Origin: Clostridium thermobutyricum DSM 4928
GTDB lineage: Bacteria; Bacillota; Clostridia; Clostridiales; Clostridiaceae
DNA: 64,000 nt
Direction of reading: 5' to 3'
Assembly (NCBI RefSeq): GCF_002050515.1
Contig: NZ_LTAY01000048.1
Span: forward strand, 62,001-126,000
The translations under genes and the position numbers were made by a program. Each line of letters starts with the position of its first letter. The stretch's first letter is position 1. The notes beneath the pieces were generated by a model. The model saw only the letters and a list, made by a program, of their open reading frames with translations, searched no databases and had not been told where the DNA came from. Below, in pieces: positions 44,515 through 53,028 of this stretch.

Positions 44515-46050
44515 ATGAGAAAAATATTTGAATTTTTATTGAGCAGATTAGTAATATTTGGATTCTTATTGTTCTTTCAAGTAATTATATTATTATTCAT
44601 AGTCTGGCAATTAGCAGAAGCATTTATATATATTTATATACCCTTACTTATAATAAGTGGGCTAGTTGTAATTTATATAATAAGTAGAAGAGATAATCCA
44701 TCTTATAAACTAGCCTGGACAATACCAGTTTTAATTTTCCCTATTTTTGGAGGATTGATTTATTTAATTTTTGGAGGAAAAAAAATAAATTTAAAATTCA
44801 GAAAAAAAATAGCGAGAGCTTATAATGAAGCAATAAAGGTGTCAGTTCAAGATCCAGAAATAATAAAAGAATTAGAAAAAGAAAATAAGCATGCAGCAAA
44901 TCAAGCAAAATACACAAGTAAATATGCATTATCTCCTGTTTATAAAAATACTACTACTGAATATTTATCTCCGGGAGAAAAATTCTTTGAAAGGTTACTT
45001 GAAGAATTAGAAAAAGCAGAAAAATACATATTTATGGAATATTTTATAATTCATGAAGGTAAAATGTGGGATGCTATATTAGAAGTTTTAGAGAGAAAAG
45101 TAAAAGAAGGCGTAGACGTCAGAATGCTTTATGATGATGTAGGATGTTTAAGAATACTTCCTTATAGATATGATGAAGTTCTGAGGAAGAAAGGTATAAA
45201 ATGTCATGTGTTTAATAGATTTGTACCTTTTCTATCTGTAATACTTAATAATAGAGACCATAGAAAAATAACAGTTATTGATGGTCATACAGGATTTACA
45301 GGTGGAATAAATTTAGCTGATGAATATATAAATGAAATAGTTAGATTTGGTCATTGGAAAGATTCATCAATAATGTTAAAAGGGGAAGCAGTATGGAATC
45401 TTACTGTTATGTTCCTTCAAATGTGGAGCTATGAAAGTAAAACTAAAGTTGATTATGAAAAATTTAAACCACAAACAAAGAATAATGAATGTTTTATAGA
45501 TGATGGATATGTTCAACCTTATGGAGATAGTCCTTTAGATGAAGAGATAGTTGGGGAGAATATATATTTAGGTATAATAACTAAAGCAAAAGATTATGTT
45601 TATATAAATACTCCTTATTTAATAATTGATAATGAATTAGTAACTGCTTTAACTCTTGCTGCAAAAAGTGGAGTAGATGTAAGGATAGTAACTCCACATA
45701 TTGAAGATAAATGGTATGTACATATGCTTACAAGATCATATTATCCTCAACTTATAGAAAGTGGAGTTAAAATATATGAGTATACTCCTGGATTTATACA
45801 TTCAAAAACTGTAGTTTCAGATGATGAAGTTGCAACAGTTGGAAGTATAAACTTTGATTATAGAAGTCTTTACCTACATTTTGAATGCGGAGTTTGGTTA
45901 TATAAAACAAAGTCAGTACTTCAAATAAAAGAAGATTATTTAGAAACTTTAAAAATTTGTACACCAATAACACTTGAAATGTCCAAAGATGTGAGTTGGC
46001 TTAAAAAAATAGTAACAGCAGTATTTAGAGTATTTGCACCATTAATGTAA
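44515..46050 (+). CDS. cls: Cardiolipin synthase
   Basis: 511 residues, AAGGAGG before ATG. Two N-terminal membrane helices precede two phospholipase-D HKD motifs: H249-x-K...D in HRKITVIDGHTGFTGG and H429-x-K...D in HSKTVVSDDEVATVGS. This is the usual length and layout of bacterial Cls, which condenses two phosphatidylglycerols into cardiolipin at the membrane. A weak hairpin (46060-46090) follows before the next gene. Confidence 0.93.
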   Translation: MRKIFEFLLSRLVIFGFLLFFQVIILLFIVWQLAEAFIYIYIPLLIISGLVVIYIISRRDNPSYKLAWTIPVLIFPIFGGLIYLIFGGKKINLKFRKKIARAYNEAIKVSVQDPEIIKELEKENKHAANQAKYTSKYALSPVYKNTTTEYLSPGEKFFERLLEELEKAEKYIFMEYFIIHEGKMWDAILEVLERKVKEGVDVRMLYDDVGCLRILPYRYDEVLRKKGIKCHVFNRFVPFLSVILNNRDHRKITVIDGHTGFTGGINLADEYINEIVRFGHWKDSSIMLKGEAVWNLTVMFLQMWSYESKTKVDYEKFKPQTKNNECFIDDGYVQPYGDSPLDEEIVGENIYLGIITKAKDYVYINTPYLIIDNELVTALTLAAKSGVDVRIVTPHIEDKWYVHMLTRSYYPQLIESGVKIYEYTPGFIHSKTVVSDDEVATVGSINFDYRSLYLHFECGVWLYKTKSVLQIKEDYLETLKICTPITLEMSKDVSWLKKIVTAVFRVFAPLM

Positions 46051-46059
46051 ATTGATTTG

Positions 46060-46096
46060 AGCTTTCATAAAATTTAGTTTTGTGAAAGCTTAAATT
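46060..46096 (+). terminator. Weak hairpin after cls
   Basis: AGCTTTCATAAAA pairs with TTTTGTGAAAGCT (one G-T pair) without a clean T-run; read-through into the next gene is likely. Confidence 0.45.
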
Positions 46097-46122
46097 TGTA
46101 AATATCAAGAAGGTGATGAGTT

Positions 46123-46800
46123 ATGGTTTTAATATTAACATTTATATTATTTATGACTGTATTTTTATTAGTTATAGATTTCTTTTCGATATTATTTAGA
46201 ATGACAGGAATGCCAATATCAAAAGCAAGATTTCAAGTTATTTCTCTTCTTTCTAGTACAGGCTTTACAACCAAGGAAAGTGAAATGATAGTTCAACATC
46301 CAACTAGAAGAAAACTTGCAAGCTGGTTAATGATATTTAGTTATGTTAGCACAGCAACTTTTATTTCTTTTTTTGTTTCTATGCTATCAGATACTGTTAC
46401 TAGTATAGGATTTTTTGCTGTAATAGTGATATTTTTATTTGTTATTTTAATTTTTCATAAATCATCTCTTTTAGAAAAGATAGAAAATAAAATAGAAGAT
46501 AAAATTTTAAAATCAGAATTATGGAATAAAATAAATTCTAAGACTTCTATATTAATAACTAGTTCTAGAGGTTATGGAATATATGAAGTGTACATATCAA
46601 AAACAAATAGACTTGTTGGAAAATCTATAAAAGAAAGTGAACTTAAATCAAAAGAGATAGAAGTATTAAACATTGATAAAGGAGATAAATTTATAAAATT
46701 TCCATTACCTGATTATGTGTTTGATATTTTTGATAAGGTAACTGTTTATGGAAATTTGAAAAATATAAGAGAAGAATTTGAAACTAAAATAGATAGATAA
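46123..46800 (+). CDS. Membrane protein with TrkH-like segment and RCK_C-like domain
   Basis: 225 residues, AAGGTGATG before ATG. A first helix is followed by FQVISLLSSTGFTT (about 37-50), which resembles the potassium-selectivity loop of TrkH/KtrB, then two more helices. The last 90 residues (YEVYISKTNRLVGKSIKESEL, then a KVTVYGNLKNI strand) look like a TrkA-C/RCK_C regulatory domain. It is far too short for a full Trk channel. It may be an auxiliary or sensor protein; function unknown. Confidence 0.65.
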   Translation: MVLILTFILFMTVFLLVIDFFSILFRMTGMPISKARFQVISLLSSTGFTTKESEMIVQHPTRRKLASWLMIFSYVSTATFISFFVSMLSDTVTSIGFFAVIVIFLFVILIFHKSSLLEKIENKIEDKILKSELWNKINSKTSILITSSRGYGIYEVYISKTNRLVGKSIKESELKSKEIEVLNIDKGDKFIKFPLPDYVFDIFDKVTVYGNLKNIREEFETKIDR

Positions 46801-46808
46801 TAAAAAGA

Positions 46809-46853
46809 GGCTTTCGCATGGCTATTAATTAAAATTGGCTAGTGATAGCCTTT
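46809..46853 (-). repeat. 45-bp hairpin element, left copy
   Basis: Read on the minus strand this matches 53867-53911 at 37 of 45 positions without gaps (82 %). It adjoins a decayed transposase, so it is probably the end of an insertion sequence. The arms here are more degenerate than in the right copy. Confidence 0.65.
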
Positions 46854-46863
46854 TTCTTTTAGA

Positions 46864-47090
46864 TAAAAATATTATAAAACCAATATCTTTTTTTATTTGA
46901 GTAAATGATTCTTCAGCTTGAATGCTTCTATTTAGAATAAATAAAATACATTTTTCAGTTGGTATATTTTTTTAATTATTTTCTTTGTTCTCTAAATTTA
47001 TAAGAAAGAGTAAATGATTTTACCCTTTCTTATAATGGAACTTTGCAATTGTTTCTTTTAATACACTCTTTTTTATAGCCTTAGGTATTG
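46864..47090 (-). pseudogene. Decayed transposase remnant (IS1182-like, C-terminal part)
   Basis: On the minus strand one frame reads NRSIQAEESFTQIKKDIGF, close to the NRSIQVEGAFGVIKEDYGFRRFL motif near the C-terminus of IS1182-type DDE transposases. Just before it, in a shifted frame, lies SYKFREQRK, which fits the segment preceding that motif, and then NIPTEK. Stop codons and at least one frameshift interrupt it, and the last 50 or so residues are missing. It lies between the TrkH-like gene and the rpiR-type gene, next to the 45-bp hairpin. This also accounts for the 372-bp gap 46801-47172. Confidence 0.7.
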
Positions 47091-47172
47091 ATATAACTTA
47101 CCGAAGATTATTTTTATAAGAAATAGATAAAAAATAAACAAGCAGATATTGAAAACTTAATTTATATCATAA

Positions 47173-47889
47173 CTAAATAGCAAATAAATGTTCAAGTAAA
47201 TTTATACTATCACCATAAAAGGTAGTAAAACATTCATTTTTATTATCAGCAATATGATTTACAGGAATAGAGAGTGAAACATCTGAAATACGGCCTATTC
47301 CACTATTGAGATTTGAGGTTATAGATATAATGTCTCCTCCTAATGCGGATAATTGTTCTATTTTTTTTATACAAGAAAAATTTTCGCCAGATTTTGAGAT
47401 TATAATTAAAGTTGGATTATGTTCTTTTTCATGGACTATTGGTATCTCTAAGCCATGTAGTAAAAGAACTTTATATTTTTTTACAAGTAATTTTCTATGA
47501 ATGTATCCTGTTACAAATTCACAGAAACCTTCTCCATATAAATAGATATATTTATCTTTAGTTAAATATTTTTTGGATAATTCATTTAAATTAGATAATG
47601 GACATTTTGAAGCCCAAGAAAAATCATTTTCATTTTTTTTAGTATTGATTTCAAGGTTAGAAGTCATTTTTTTTATATCAAAAATTAATTCATTGTATCC
47701 ACTATATCCTAGTTTTTTAGCTAATCGTATTATAGATGTAGTTGAAGTAAAGTGTGTTTTGGCAAGTTGTCGTATCCCTTCTTTTTTTATTTTTTCAGGA
47801 TTATCAAATATATGTTCTAAAATTTGTATTTCTGATTCAGAAAGATTTTGATTTTTAAAAATTCTACCAACGTGAAATGCATTATTCAT
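47173..47889 (-). CDS. RpiR/MurR-family regulator of the glycan locus
   Basis: 238 residues, TAGGAGG before ATG. The helix-turn-helix N-terminal domain (about 10-80, with TSTTSIIRLAKKLGYSGYNEL) and a SIS sugar-phosphate-binding domain (about 100-235, with LIIISKSGENFSCI) are typical. GlvR of B. subtilis, which controls an alpha-glucoside PTS, is of this type. It is divergent from the catabolic operon, which it most likely controls in response to a phosphorylated sugar. Confidence 0.85.
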   Translation of the reverse strand: MNNAFHVGRIFKNQNLSESEIQILEHIFDNPEKIKKEGIRQLAKTHFTSTTSIIRLAKKLGYSGYNELIFDIKKMTSNLEINTKKNENDFSWASKCPLSNLNELSKKYLTKDKYIYLYGEGFCEFVTGYIHRKLLVKKYKVLLLHGLEIPIVHEKEHNPTLIIISKSGENFSCIKKIEQLSALGGDIISITSNLNSGIGRISDVSLSIPVNHIADNKNECFTTFYGDSINLLEHLFAI

Positions 47890-47961
47890 TTTAACCTCCT
47901 AAAATACTTAATTTCCCTATATGGTTAAATTATAACATAAAAATATTGCTATATGAAACCA

Positions 47962-47989
47962 GTTACATTATTGTATATTTGTTACATAA
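47962..47989. promoter_or_regulatory. Direct repeats in the divergent glycan-locus control region
   Basis: GTTACATTA (47962-47970) and GTTACATAA (47981-47989), spaced 19 bp, in the 172 bp between the regulator and the operon. Candidate contacts for the RpiR-type protein. Confidence 0.4.
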
Positions 47990-48061
47990 AAGTTTTAAAA
48001 TGTATTACAAATACAAAAAAATATATATAATTAAACTATATCAAGGGAGGAGGCGATTAAG

Positions 48062-48841
48062 ATTAAGAAGTTAATAATTAATGCAGATGACTTCGGGTAT
48101 TCTCAAGCTGTAAATTTGGGAATAGCTAAAAGTCATATAAATGGGATATTAACATCAACAACATTAATGGCTAATATGCCAGGAACAAATCATGCAATTG
48201 AATTATCTAAAAGTTTACCAGATTTGGCAGTTGGAATACATTTAACATTAACTTGTGGTAAACCATTATTAAAGAAAGGAGTGGGCTCATTAGTAAAGGG
48301 AAATGGAAACTTTTATAAATTGAATGATTTTGAAAAGGGGATTCCAAAAATAGATTTAGATGAGTTATACAACGAATGGGAAGCTCAAATAAATAAGTTA
48401 CAGTTAGCTAAAATTGATTTAAGTCATATAGATTCTCATCATCATATTCATAACTTTAAAGAGTATAAAGAGGTAGTTGATACACTTTCAAAAAAATATA
48501 ATTTGCCAGTTAGAAATTGTAATCCAATAAAAAATAATAATGAAATAAACTTTTTAGATTTATGTAATTATGGAACTATTCGAGATATGAGTCTTAAGTA
48601 CGAATCAGTAAGAGAGGAATGTTTTCAAATTATTGAAACTAATATACTTAAAAATATTAATTTTGAAAAAAGTGAAGCAATGTGTCATCCAGCTTTTATA
48701 GATACACCTTTGTTTGAAGGTTCATCTTTTAATATTGCTAGAATGAGAGAAGTAGATATATTATGTGATTCACATATGAAAGAACTTATAAAAAAATATA
48801 ATATAAAACTTTGTAATTATAAAACTATAAATTTAAATTAA
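48062..48841 (+). CDS. ChbG/YdjC-family carbohydrate deacetylase with apparent ATT start
   Basis: 259 residues if translation starts at ATT 48062. The frame then reads (M)KKLIINADDFGYS, exactly the usual N-terminus of the family, including the catalytic/metal NADDFG motif (7-12). AGGAGG (48048-48053) lies 8 nt upstream, and no ATG, GTG or TTG precedes the motif. The first conventional start, TTG 48116, would delete it. The metal site continues with SHIDSHHHIH and CHPAFID. ChbG removes the N-acetyl group from phosphorylated GlcNAc disaccharides so that a GH4 enzyme can cut them; here a PTS and a GH4 gene follow. First gene of the operon. Confidence 0.8.
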   Translation: MKKLIINADDFGYSQAVNLGIAKSHINGILTSTTLMANMPGTNHAIELSKSLPDLAVGIHLTLTCGKPLLKKGVGSLVKGNGNFYKLNDFEKGIPKIDLDELYNEWEAQINKLQLAKIDLSHIDSHHHIHNFKEYKEVVDTLSKKYNLPVRNCNPIKNNNEINFLDLCNYGTIRDMSLKYESVREECFQIIETNILKNINFEKSEAMCHPAFIDTPLFEGSSFNIARMREVDILCDSHMKELIKKYNIKLCNYKTINLN

Positions 48842-48854
48842 GGAGGACATAATT

Positions 48855-50285
48855 TTGAATAATTCATTTAGATTAATAAGCAATCAATTATCAAAACTAG
48901 GAAAAGCTATGTTGATACCAGTTGTTGCAATGCCGGTAGCAGGACTTTTAGCAAGATTTGGACAACCTGATTTATTGAACTTAGATATATTAAAAATCGC
49001 TTCTGATGTTATTTTTGGAAACTTAGACATGTTATTTGCAGTAGGATGTATACTTGCATATACAAAGGGAAAAGATAAATCCTCAGCAGTTTTAGCAGGA
49101 GTTCTTTCTGTTATGGTATTTAGACAAGCTATAACTTACTTAGATGAAAATATGAGTATGGGTGTATTTGGTGGTATAGTATCGGGTATAAGTACAGCTG
49201 TTATATATAATCACAGTAAAAACTGGAAAGTTCCAAGTATGTTTGATTTTTTTGCTGGTGAAAAGTTGGCATTAACTTTAGGTCCAATATTTTCAATTAT
49301 TTTAGCTGGGATATTTAGTATTATTTGGCCTCCTATTGAAGCTGGGTTAAACGTTTTCGCAACTGGTCTTGGTTCAATGGGAATCTTCGGTGTATTCTTA
49401 TTTGGTTTCTTAAACCGTATTTTAATACCAACTGGATTGCATCATGTTTTTAATGCTTATATATTTTACGAATTAGGAAGTTATACAACTGAAACTGGAA
49501 CAGTAGTAACAGGAGAAATGACAAGATTCTTAGCAGGAGATCCGAGTGCAGGTGCATTTTTAGTAATGTTTTACGTAATAATGGTATTTGGAGTACCTGG
49601 TATAGCTGCGGCATTATACAAAACAGCACGCCCTGAAAATAAAACTGATGTAAAAGGATTAGCTAGTAGTGGAGCTTTAACATCAATATTTGCAGGTGTA
49701 ACTGAGCCAATTGAGTTTTCATTTATGTTTATTTCACCACTTTTATATTTTATACATTCAGTATTTACAGGATTAGCAGGAGCAATATTATATCTATTTG
49801 ATTCAAGACTTGGATTCAACTTTGGATTTAATATTATAGACTTAGGATTAAACTGGAAAATGGGTAATAACGTAATATTTATAATACCTGTAGGAATAGC
49901 ATTCTTCTTCTTATATTACTTTACATTTAAAACAATTATTATTAAGCAAGATTTAAAAACTCCAGGAAGAAGTGAAGCTTTAGAAGTGGTAGATGAAACA
50001 TCTATTAAATTATCTCACTCAAATTATGCTTACATGGCTAAGAAATTATTACAAAATCTTGGTGGAGCAGAAAATATAGTAAATGCAGAAAATTGTGTTA
50101 CAAGAATGAGATTAGAGATAAAAAATATAGACTTAATAAATGAAGATAATATAAAGAAAACTGGTGCAAGAGGAATAGTAAAAATAAATCAAAATAATAT
50201 ACAAATCATAATAGGAACAGATGTAGGAAATGTTATGAAAGAATTTAATGCATTATTAAATGAAAATATGAATGAGGTAAGATAA
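48855..50285 (+). CDS. PTS transporter subunit IICB, glucose/maltose/GlcNAc superfamily
   Basis: 476 residues from TTG 48855, after AGGAGG. The EIIC domain (about 1-370) has the usual PVVAMPVAGLLARFG opening, NRILIPTGLHHVFN, and the GVTEPIEFSFMFISP loop. The EIIB domain (about 390-476) has the phosphocysteine C414 in NAENCVTRMR. There is no EIIA, so it must borrow one encoded elsewhere, as GlvC does. Sits between the deacetylase (13 bp) and the GH4 gene (1 bp). Probably imports and phosphorylates a disaccharide. Confidence 0.9.
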   Translation: MNNSFRLISNQLSKLGKAMLIPVVAMPVAGLLARFGQPDLLNLDILKIASDVIFGNLDMLFAVGCILAYTKGKDKSSAVLAGVLSVMVFRQAITYLDENMSMGVFGGIVSGISTAVIYNHSKNWKVPSMFDFFAGEKLALTLGPIFSIILAGIFSIIWPPIEAGLNVFATGLGSMGIFGVFLFGFLNRILIPTGLHHVFNAYIFYELGSYTTETGTVVTGEMTRFLAGDPSAGAFLVMFYVIMVFGVPGIAAALYKTARPENKTDVKGLASSGALTSIFAGVTEPIEFSFMFISPLLYFIHSVFTGLAGAILYLFDSRLGFNFGFNIIDLGLNWKMGNNVIFIIPVGIAFFFLYYFTFKTIIIKQDLKTPGRSEALEVVDETSIKLSHSNYAYMAKKLLQNLGGAENIVNAENCVTRMRLEIKNIDLINEDNIKKTGARGIVKINQNNIQIIIGTDVGNVMKEFNALLNENMNEVR

Positions 50286-50286
50286 T

Positions 50287-51612
50287 ATGGGAAATAAAAT
50301 AGTAATTGTAGGAGGAGGGTCAACCCATACTCCAGGGATTGTAGAAGTTCTTAGAAATCGTGTAGAGGATTTAGATTTAGAAGAAATAGTTTTATATGAT
50401 ACTGATGAGGAGAGAAATTATTTAATTGGTGAATTCACAAAAATATATTATAGAGATAATAATTCATCTGTTAAAGTTTCATATACTACAGATATAAGAG
50501 AAGCTTTTGAAAATGCTAACTTCTTATATGTTCAAATAAGACCAGGGCTTAATAATCAAAGAGAAATAGATGAAAAAATATGCTTGAAGCATGGAGTTGT
50601 AGGTCAAGAAACTTGCGGTTTAGGAGGATTTTCTTTTGCATTAAGAGTTATACCGGAAATATTAAAGATTGTAGAAGTAGCACAAGAAGTTTGTCCAAAT
50701 GCTTGGATTTTAAATTATACTAATCCAGAAGCTATAATATCAGAAGCTATAAATAAAAAGTTTCCTAATGCAAAGTGCTTATGTATATGTGATATGCCAA
50801 TAAGCATAGAAGAAACTTTAGCAGAATATTTAAATATACCATATAAAGATTTAACATTTAAATATTTTGGATTAAATCATTTTGGGTGGTGGACAAATAT
50901 ATACAATAAGGAAGGGAAAGATTTATTACCTGGAATAAGAGAAAAAGTAGAATCAGGAGAACTAAAAGGCTTAATTCAGACTAATGAAGAGATAGTTGGA
51001 GATGACTATTGGACTAAGACTTTTCAAAATGTAATTAAAGCATTTAAGATGTATCCACAATATTTCCCTAATTGTTATTTACAATATTACTATTTTGCAG
51101 ATGAAATGGTTGAATCAGATAATATTGAATTTACAAGAGGATCATATGTATTAAGTACTAGAGAAATAACAGTATTTGAGGAATGTAAAAGAGTTATAGA
51201 GCTTGGAACAGCTAAAGATTCTAAATTATTAGGTGGAGTTCATGGAAATTATATTGTAGATATAACTAATGCAATAATTCATGATACTAAGGAAAGATTT
51301 ATAGTAAATATAAAAAATAATGGAGTAATAAATAATTTTAATAAAGAAGCAGTAGTAGAAGTTCCTTGTTATATTGGAGTTACTGGTGCAGAACCAGTTG
51401 CAATTGGTGATATACCAATATTCCATAAAGGAATGATGGAAATGCAAAAAGCGTATGAAAAACTAACAGTGGAAACTGCTTTAACAGGTTCTTATGACAC
51501 TGCTATGGAAGCTATATTATTAAATAAAACAATACCTTCTTACAGAGTAGGTAAAGCTGTGTTAGATGATTTAATGGAAGCTAACAAGGAGTATTGGCCA
51601 GTTTTAAAATAG
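50287..51612 (+). CDS. GH4 family 6-phospho-alpha-glucosidase-like enzyme
   Basis: 441 residues, normal for GH4, starting 1 bp after the PTS gene. The NAD-binding VGGGSTHTPGI is at residues 7-17, VGQETCG near 109, NYTNPEA near 148, CDMP at 168-171 and GLNHFGWW with metal ligand H198. The CDMP motif is that of alpha-acting GlvA/AglB enzymes, whereas beta-acting ones usually have CNVP or similar. GH4 enzymes use NAD and a divalent metal in a redox-assisted cleavage of 6-phospho-glycosides. With the deacetylase upstream, the likely substrate is a GlcN-6-phosphate alpha-glycoside; that is inference. Confidence 0.88.
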   Translation: MGNKIVIVGGGSTHTPGIVEVLRNRVEDLDLEEIVLYDTDEERNYLIGEFTKIYYRDNNSSVKVSYTTDIREAFENANFLYVQIRPGLNNQREIDEKICLKHGVVGQETCGLGGFSFALRVIPEILKIVEVAQEVCPNAWILNYTNPEAIISEAINKKFPNAKCLCICDMPISIEETLAEYLNIPYKDLTFKYFGLNHFGWWTNIYNKEGKDLLPGIREKVESGELKGLIQTNEEIVGDDYWTKTFQNVIKAFKMYPQYFPNCYLQYYYFADEMVESDNIEFTRGSYVLSTREITVFEECKRVIELGTAKDSKLLGGVHGNYIVDITNAIIHDTKERFIVNIKNNGVINNFNKEAVVEVPCYIGVTGAEPVAIGDIPIFHKGMMEMQKAYEKLTVETALTGSYDTAMEAILLNKTIPSYRVGKAVLDDLMEANKEYWPVLK

Positions 51613-51679
51613 AGGGCAAGGATAGAAGTTTAAAAAGTGTAACGAGTAAAAGTAAAAAGTATAAAAGAGAGGGTATATT

Positions 51680-52963
51680 ATGTATAAAGTTTTAAAGGGT
51701 TTTTTGTTAACTTTCATGACTTTATTAGTTTCAGCATCAACGATATTTACTCCAACAGTTTATGCAGAGGATAAACCACCTAATCCATTAATGAAAGAAG
51801 GTTATACTTTAGATTTTTCAGATGAGTTTGATGGTCCAGAATTAGATAAATCAAAATGGACAGATTATTATTTACCTCATTGGACTAAAAATCCGGAAAA
51901 TGCAAAAGCTCAATATAGATTTGAAAATGGATCTTTAATAGAATATATAACTAAAGATCAAAAACCTTGGAGTCCAGAACATGATGGAACAGTTCGTTCA
52001 TCTGCTATAATGTCATTTGATAAAAACTGGATTCATAATTTTAGTGGTACTACTAACAATGAAAATAGAGAACCTTGGATAGGGTATGCAGCTACTTATG
52101 GATATTTTGAAATACGTGCAAAATTTGCGGATTGTGGTGGTGGAGGTCACCAAGCATGGTGGATGGTAGGTATGCAAAATGATACAAATGATTGGTTTAA
52201 TTCAAAAGAAACTGGAGAGATAGATATTATAGAATCTTTCTTTAGTAAGCCAGATACGTGGAGAATAGCAGCTTATGGATGGAATGATCCAAACTTCCAA
52301 ACAAGTTGGATGATTTCAGAAGAACCTGTTCCATCAGGGAATCCAACATCTGAGTATCATATTTATGGACTTGATTGGTCACCGGGAAGTCTTAAATTCT
52401 ATTATGATAATGAATTATATAAAGAAATAAATCAAGCTCCAGATTATCCAATGGGTACAATATTAAATATATATACTGATGCAGGGTCAGGACAACATAA
52501 TGATGTTTGGCCTAAGGAATGGGCAATAGATTATTTTCGTGTTTGGAAAAAGAATGAAGGATATAAAGTGCCTTCATATCATATAAAAAACAGACAAACA
52601 GGTAAGTATTTATATTTAGATGAAAATAATGAGAAAGTATTATATGGGGATCTTGATGACTTTGATATGAATGGAGTTTGGAAAAAAGAACAAGCAGGAG
52701 ATTATATTAGATTAAAGAATGAAAAGACAGATGAATATCTTCATTTAGAAAATCAAACAGGAATGTTAGAGCATGGAAATGTTCCACAGACTTATTATAG
52801 TGCTCAATGGAAAGTTGAAAATGAAGGGAATTATTTAAGGTTCAATAATAGATGGAAAAATAATTCTTATATTCATACAGAAGATCAAAATGGTGCAGTA
52901 CAATATGGAAATGTGCCTAAAGGTTATTGGAGTAGCCACTGGGAGCTAATACCGACTAAATAG
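51680..52963 (+). CDS. Secreted GH16 endo-beta-galactosidase with beta-trefoil lectin domain
   Basis: 427 residues. A signal peptide (about 1-30, ending TVYA) is followed by a GH16 domain (about 37-295). Its catalytic motif GEIDIIE carries nucleophile E180, D182 and acid/base E185. The C-terminal 130 residues hold three repeats with YLHLENQTG and YGNVPxxYWSxxW patterns, a ricin-type/CBM13-like lectin. C. perfringens has GH16 endo-beta-galactosidases of this size and layout, one of which frees GlcNAc-alpha-1,4-Gal from gastric-gland mucin glycans and another Gal-alpha-1,3-Gal. Which one this is cannot be told from sequence alone. 67 bp after the GH4 gene, probably in the same operon. Confidence 0.85.
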   Translation: MYKVLKGFLLTFMTLLVSASTIFTPTVYAEDKPPNPLMKEGYTLDFSDEFDGPELDKSKWTDYYLPHWTKNPENAKAQYRFENGSLIEYITKDQKPWSPEHDGTVRSSAIMSFDKNWIHNFSGTTNNENREPWIGYAATYGYFEIRAKFADCGGGGHQAWWMVGMQNDTNDWFNSKETGEIDIIESFFSKPDTWRIAAYGWNDPNFQTSWMISEEPVPSGNPTSEYHIYGLDWSPGSLKFYYDNELYKEINQAPDYPMGTILNIYTDAGSGQHNDVWPKEWAIDYFRVWKKNEGYKVPSYHIKNRQTGKYLYLDENNEKVLYGDLDDFDMNGVWKKEQAGDYIRLKNEKTDEYLHLENQTGMLEHGNVPQTYYSAQWKVENEGNYLRFNNRWKNNSYIHTEDQNGAVQYGNVPKGYWSSHWELIPTK

Positions 52964-52975
52964 ATTTAAATAAGC

Positions 52976-53005
52976 AAAAGAATCTAGATTTATCTAGATT
53001 CTTTT
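52976..53005 (+). terminator. Terminator of the glycan operon
   Basis: AAAAGAATCTAGAT pairs with ATCTAGATTCTTTT; tight loop, T at the end. Confidence 0.8.
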
Positions 53006-53028
53006 GTAAAAATGAAAGGACTATATTT

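Noticed and set aside
46801-46860. Plain terminator for the TrkH-like gene
   Set aside because: It can fold and has a T-run, but its sequence kinship with 53867-53911 and position next to transposase debris favour an IS end, though it may also terminate transcription.
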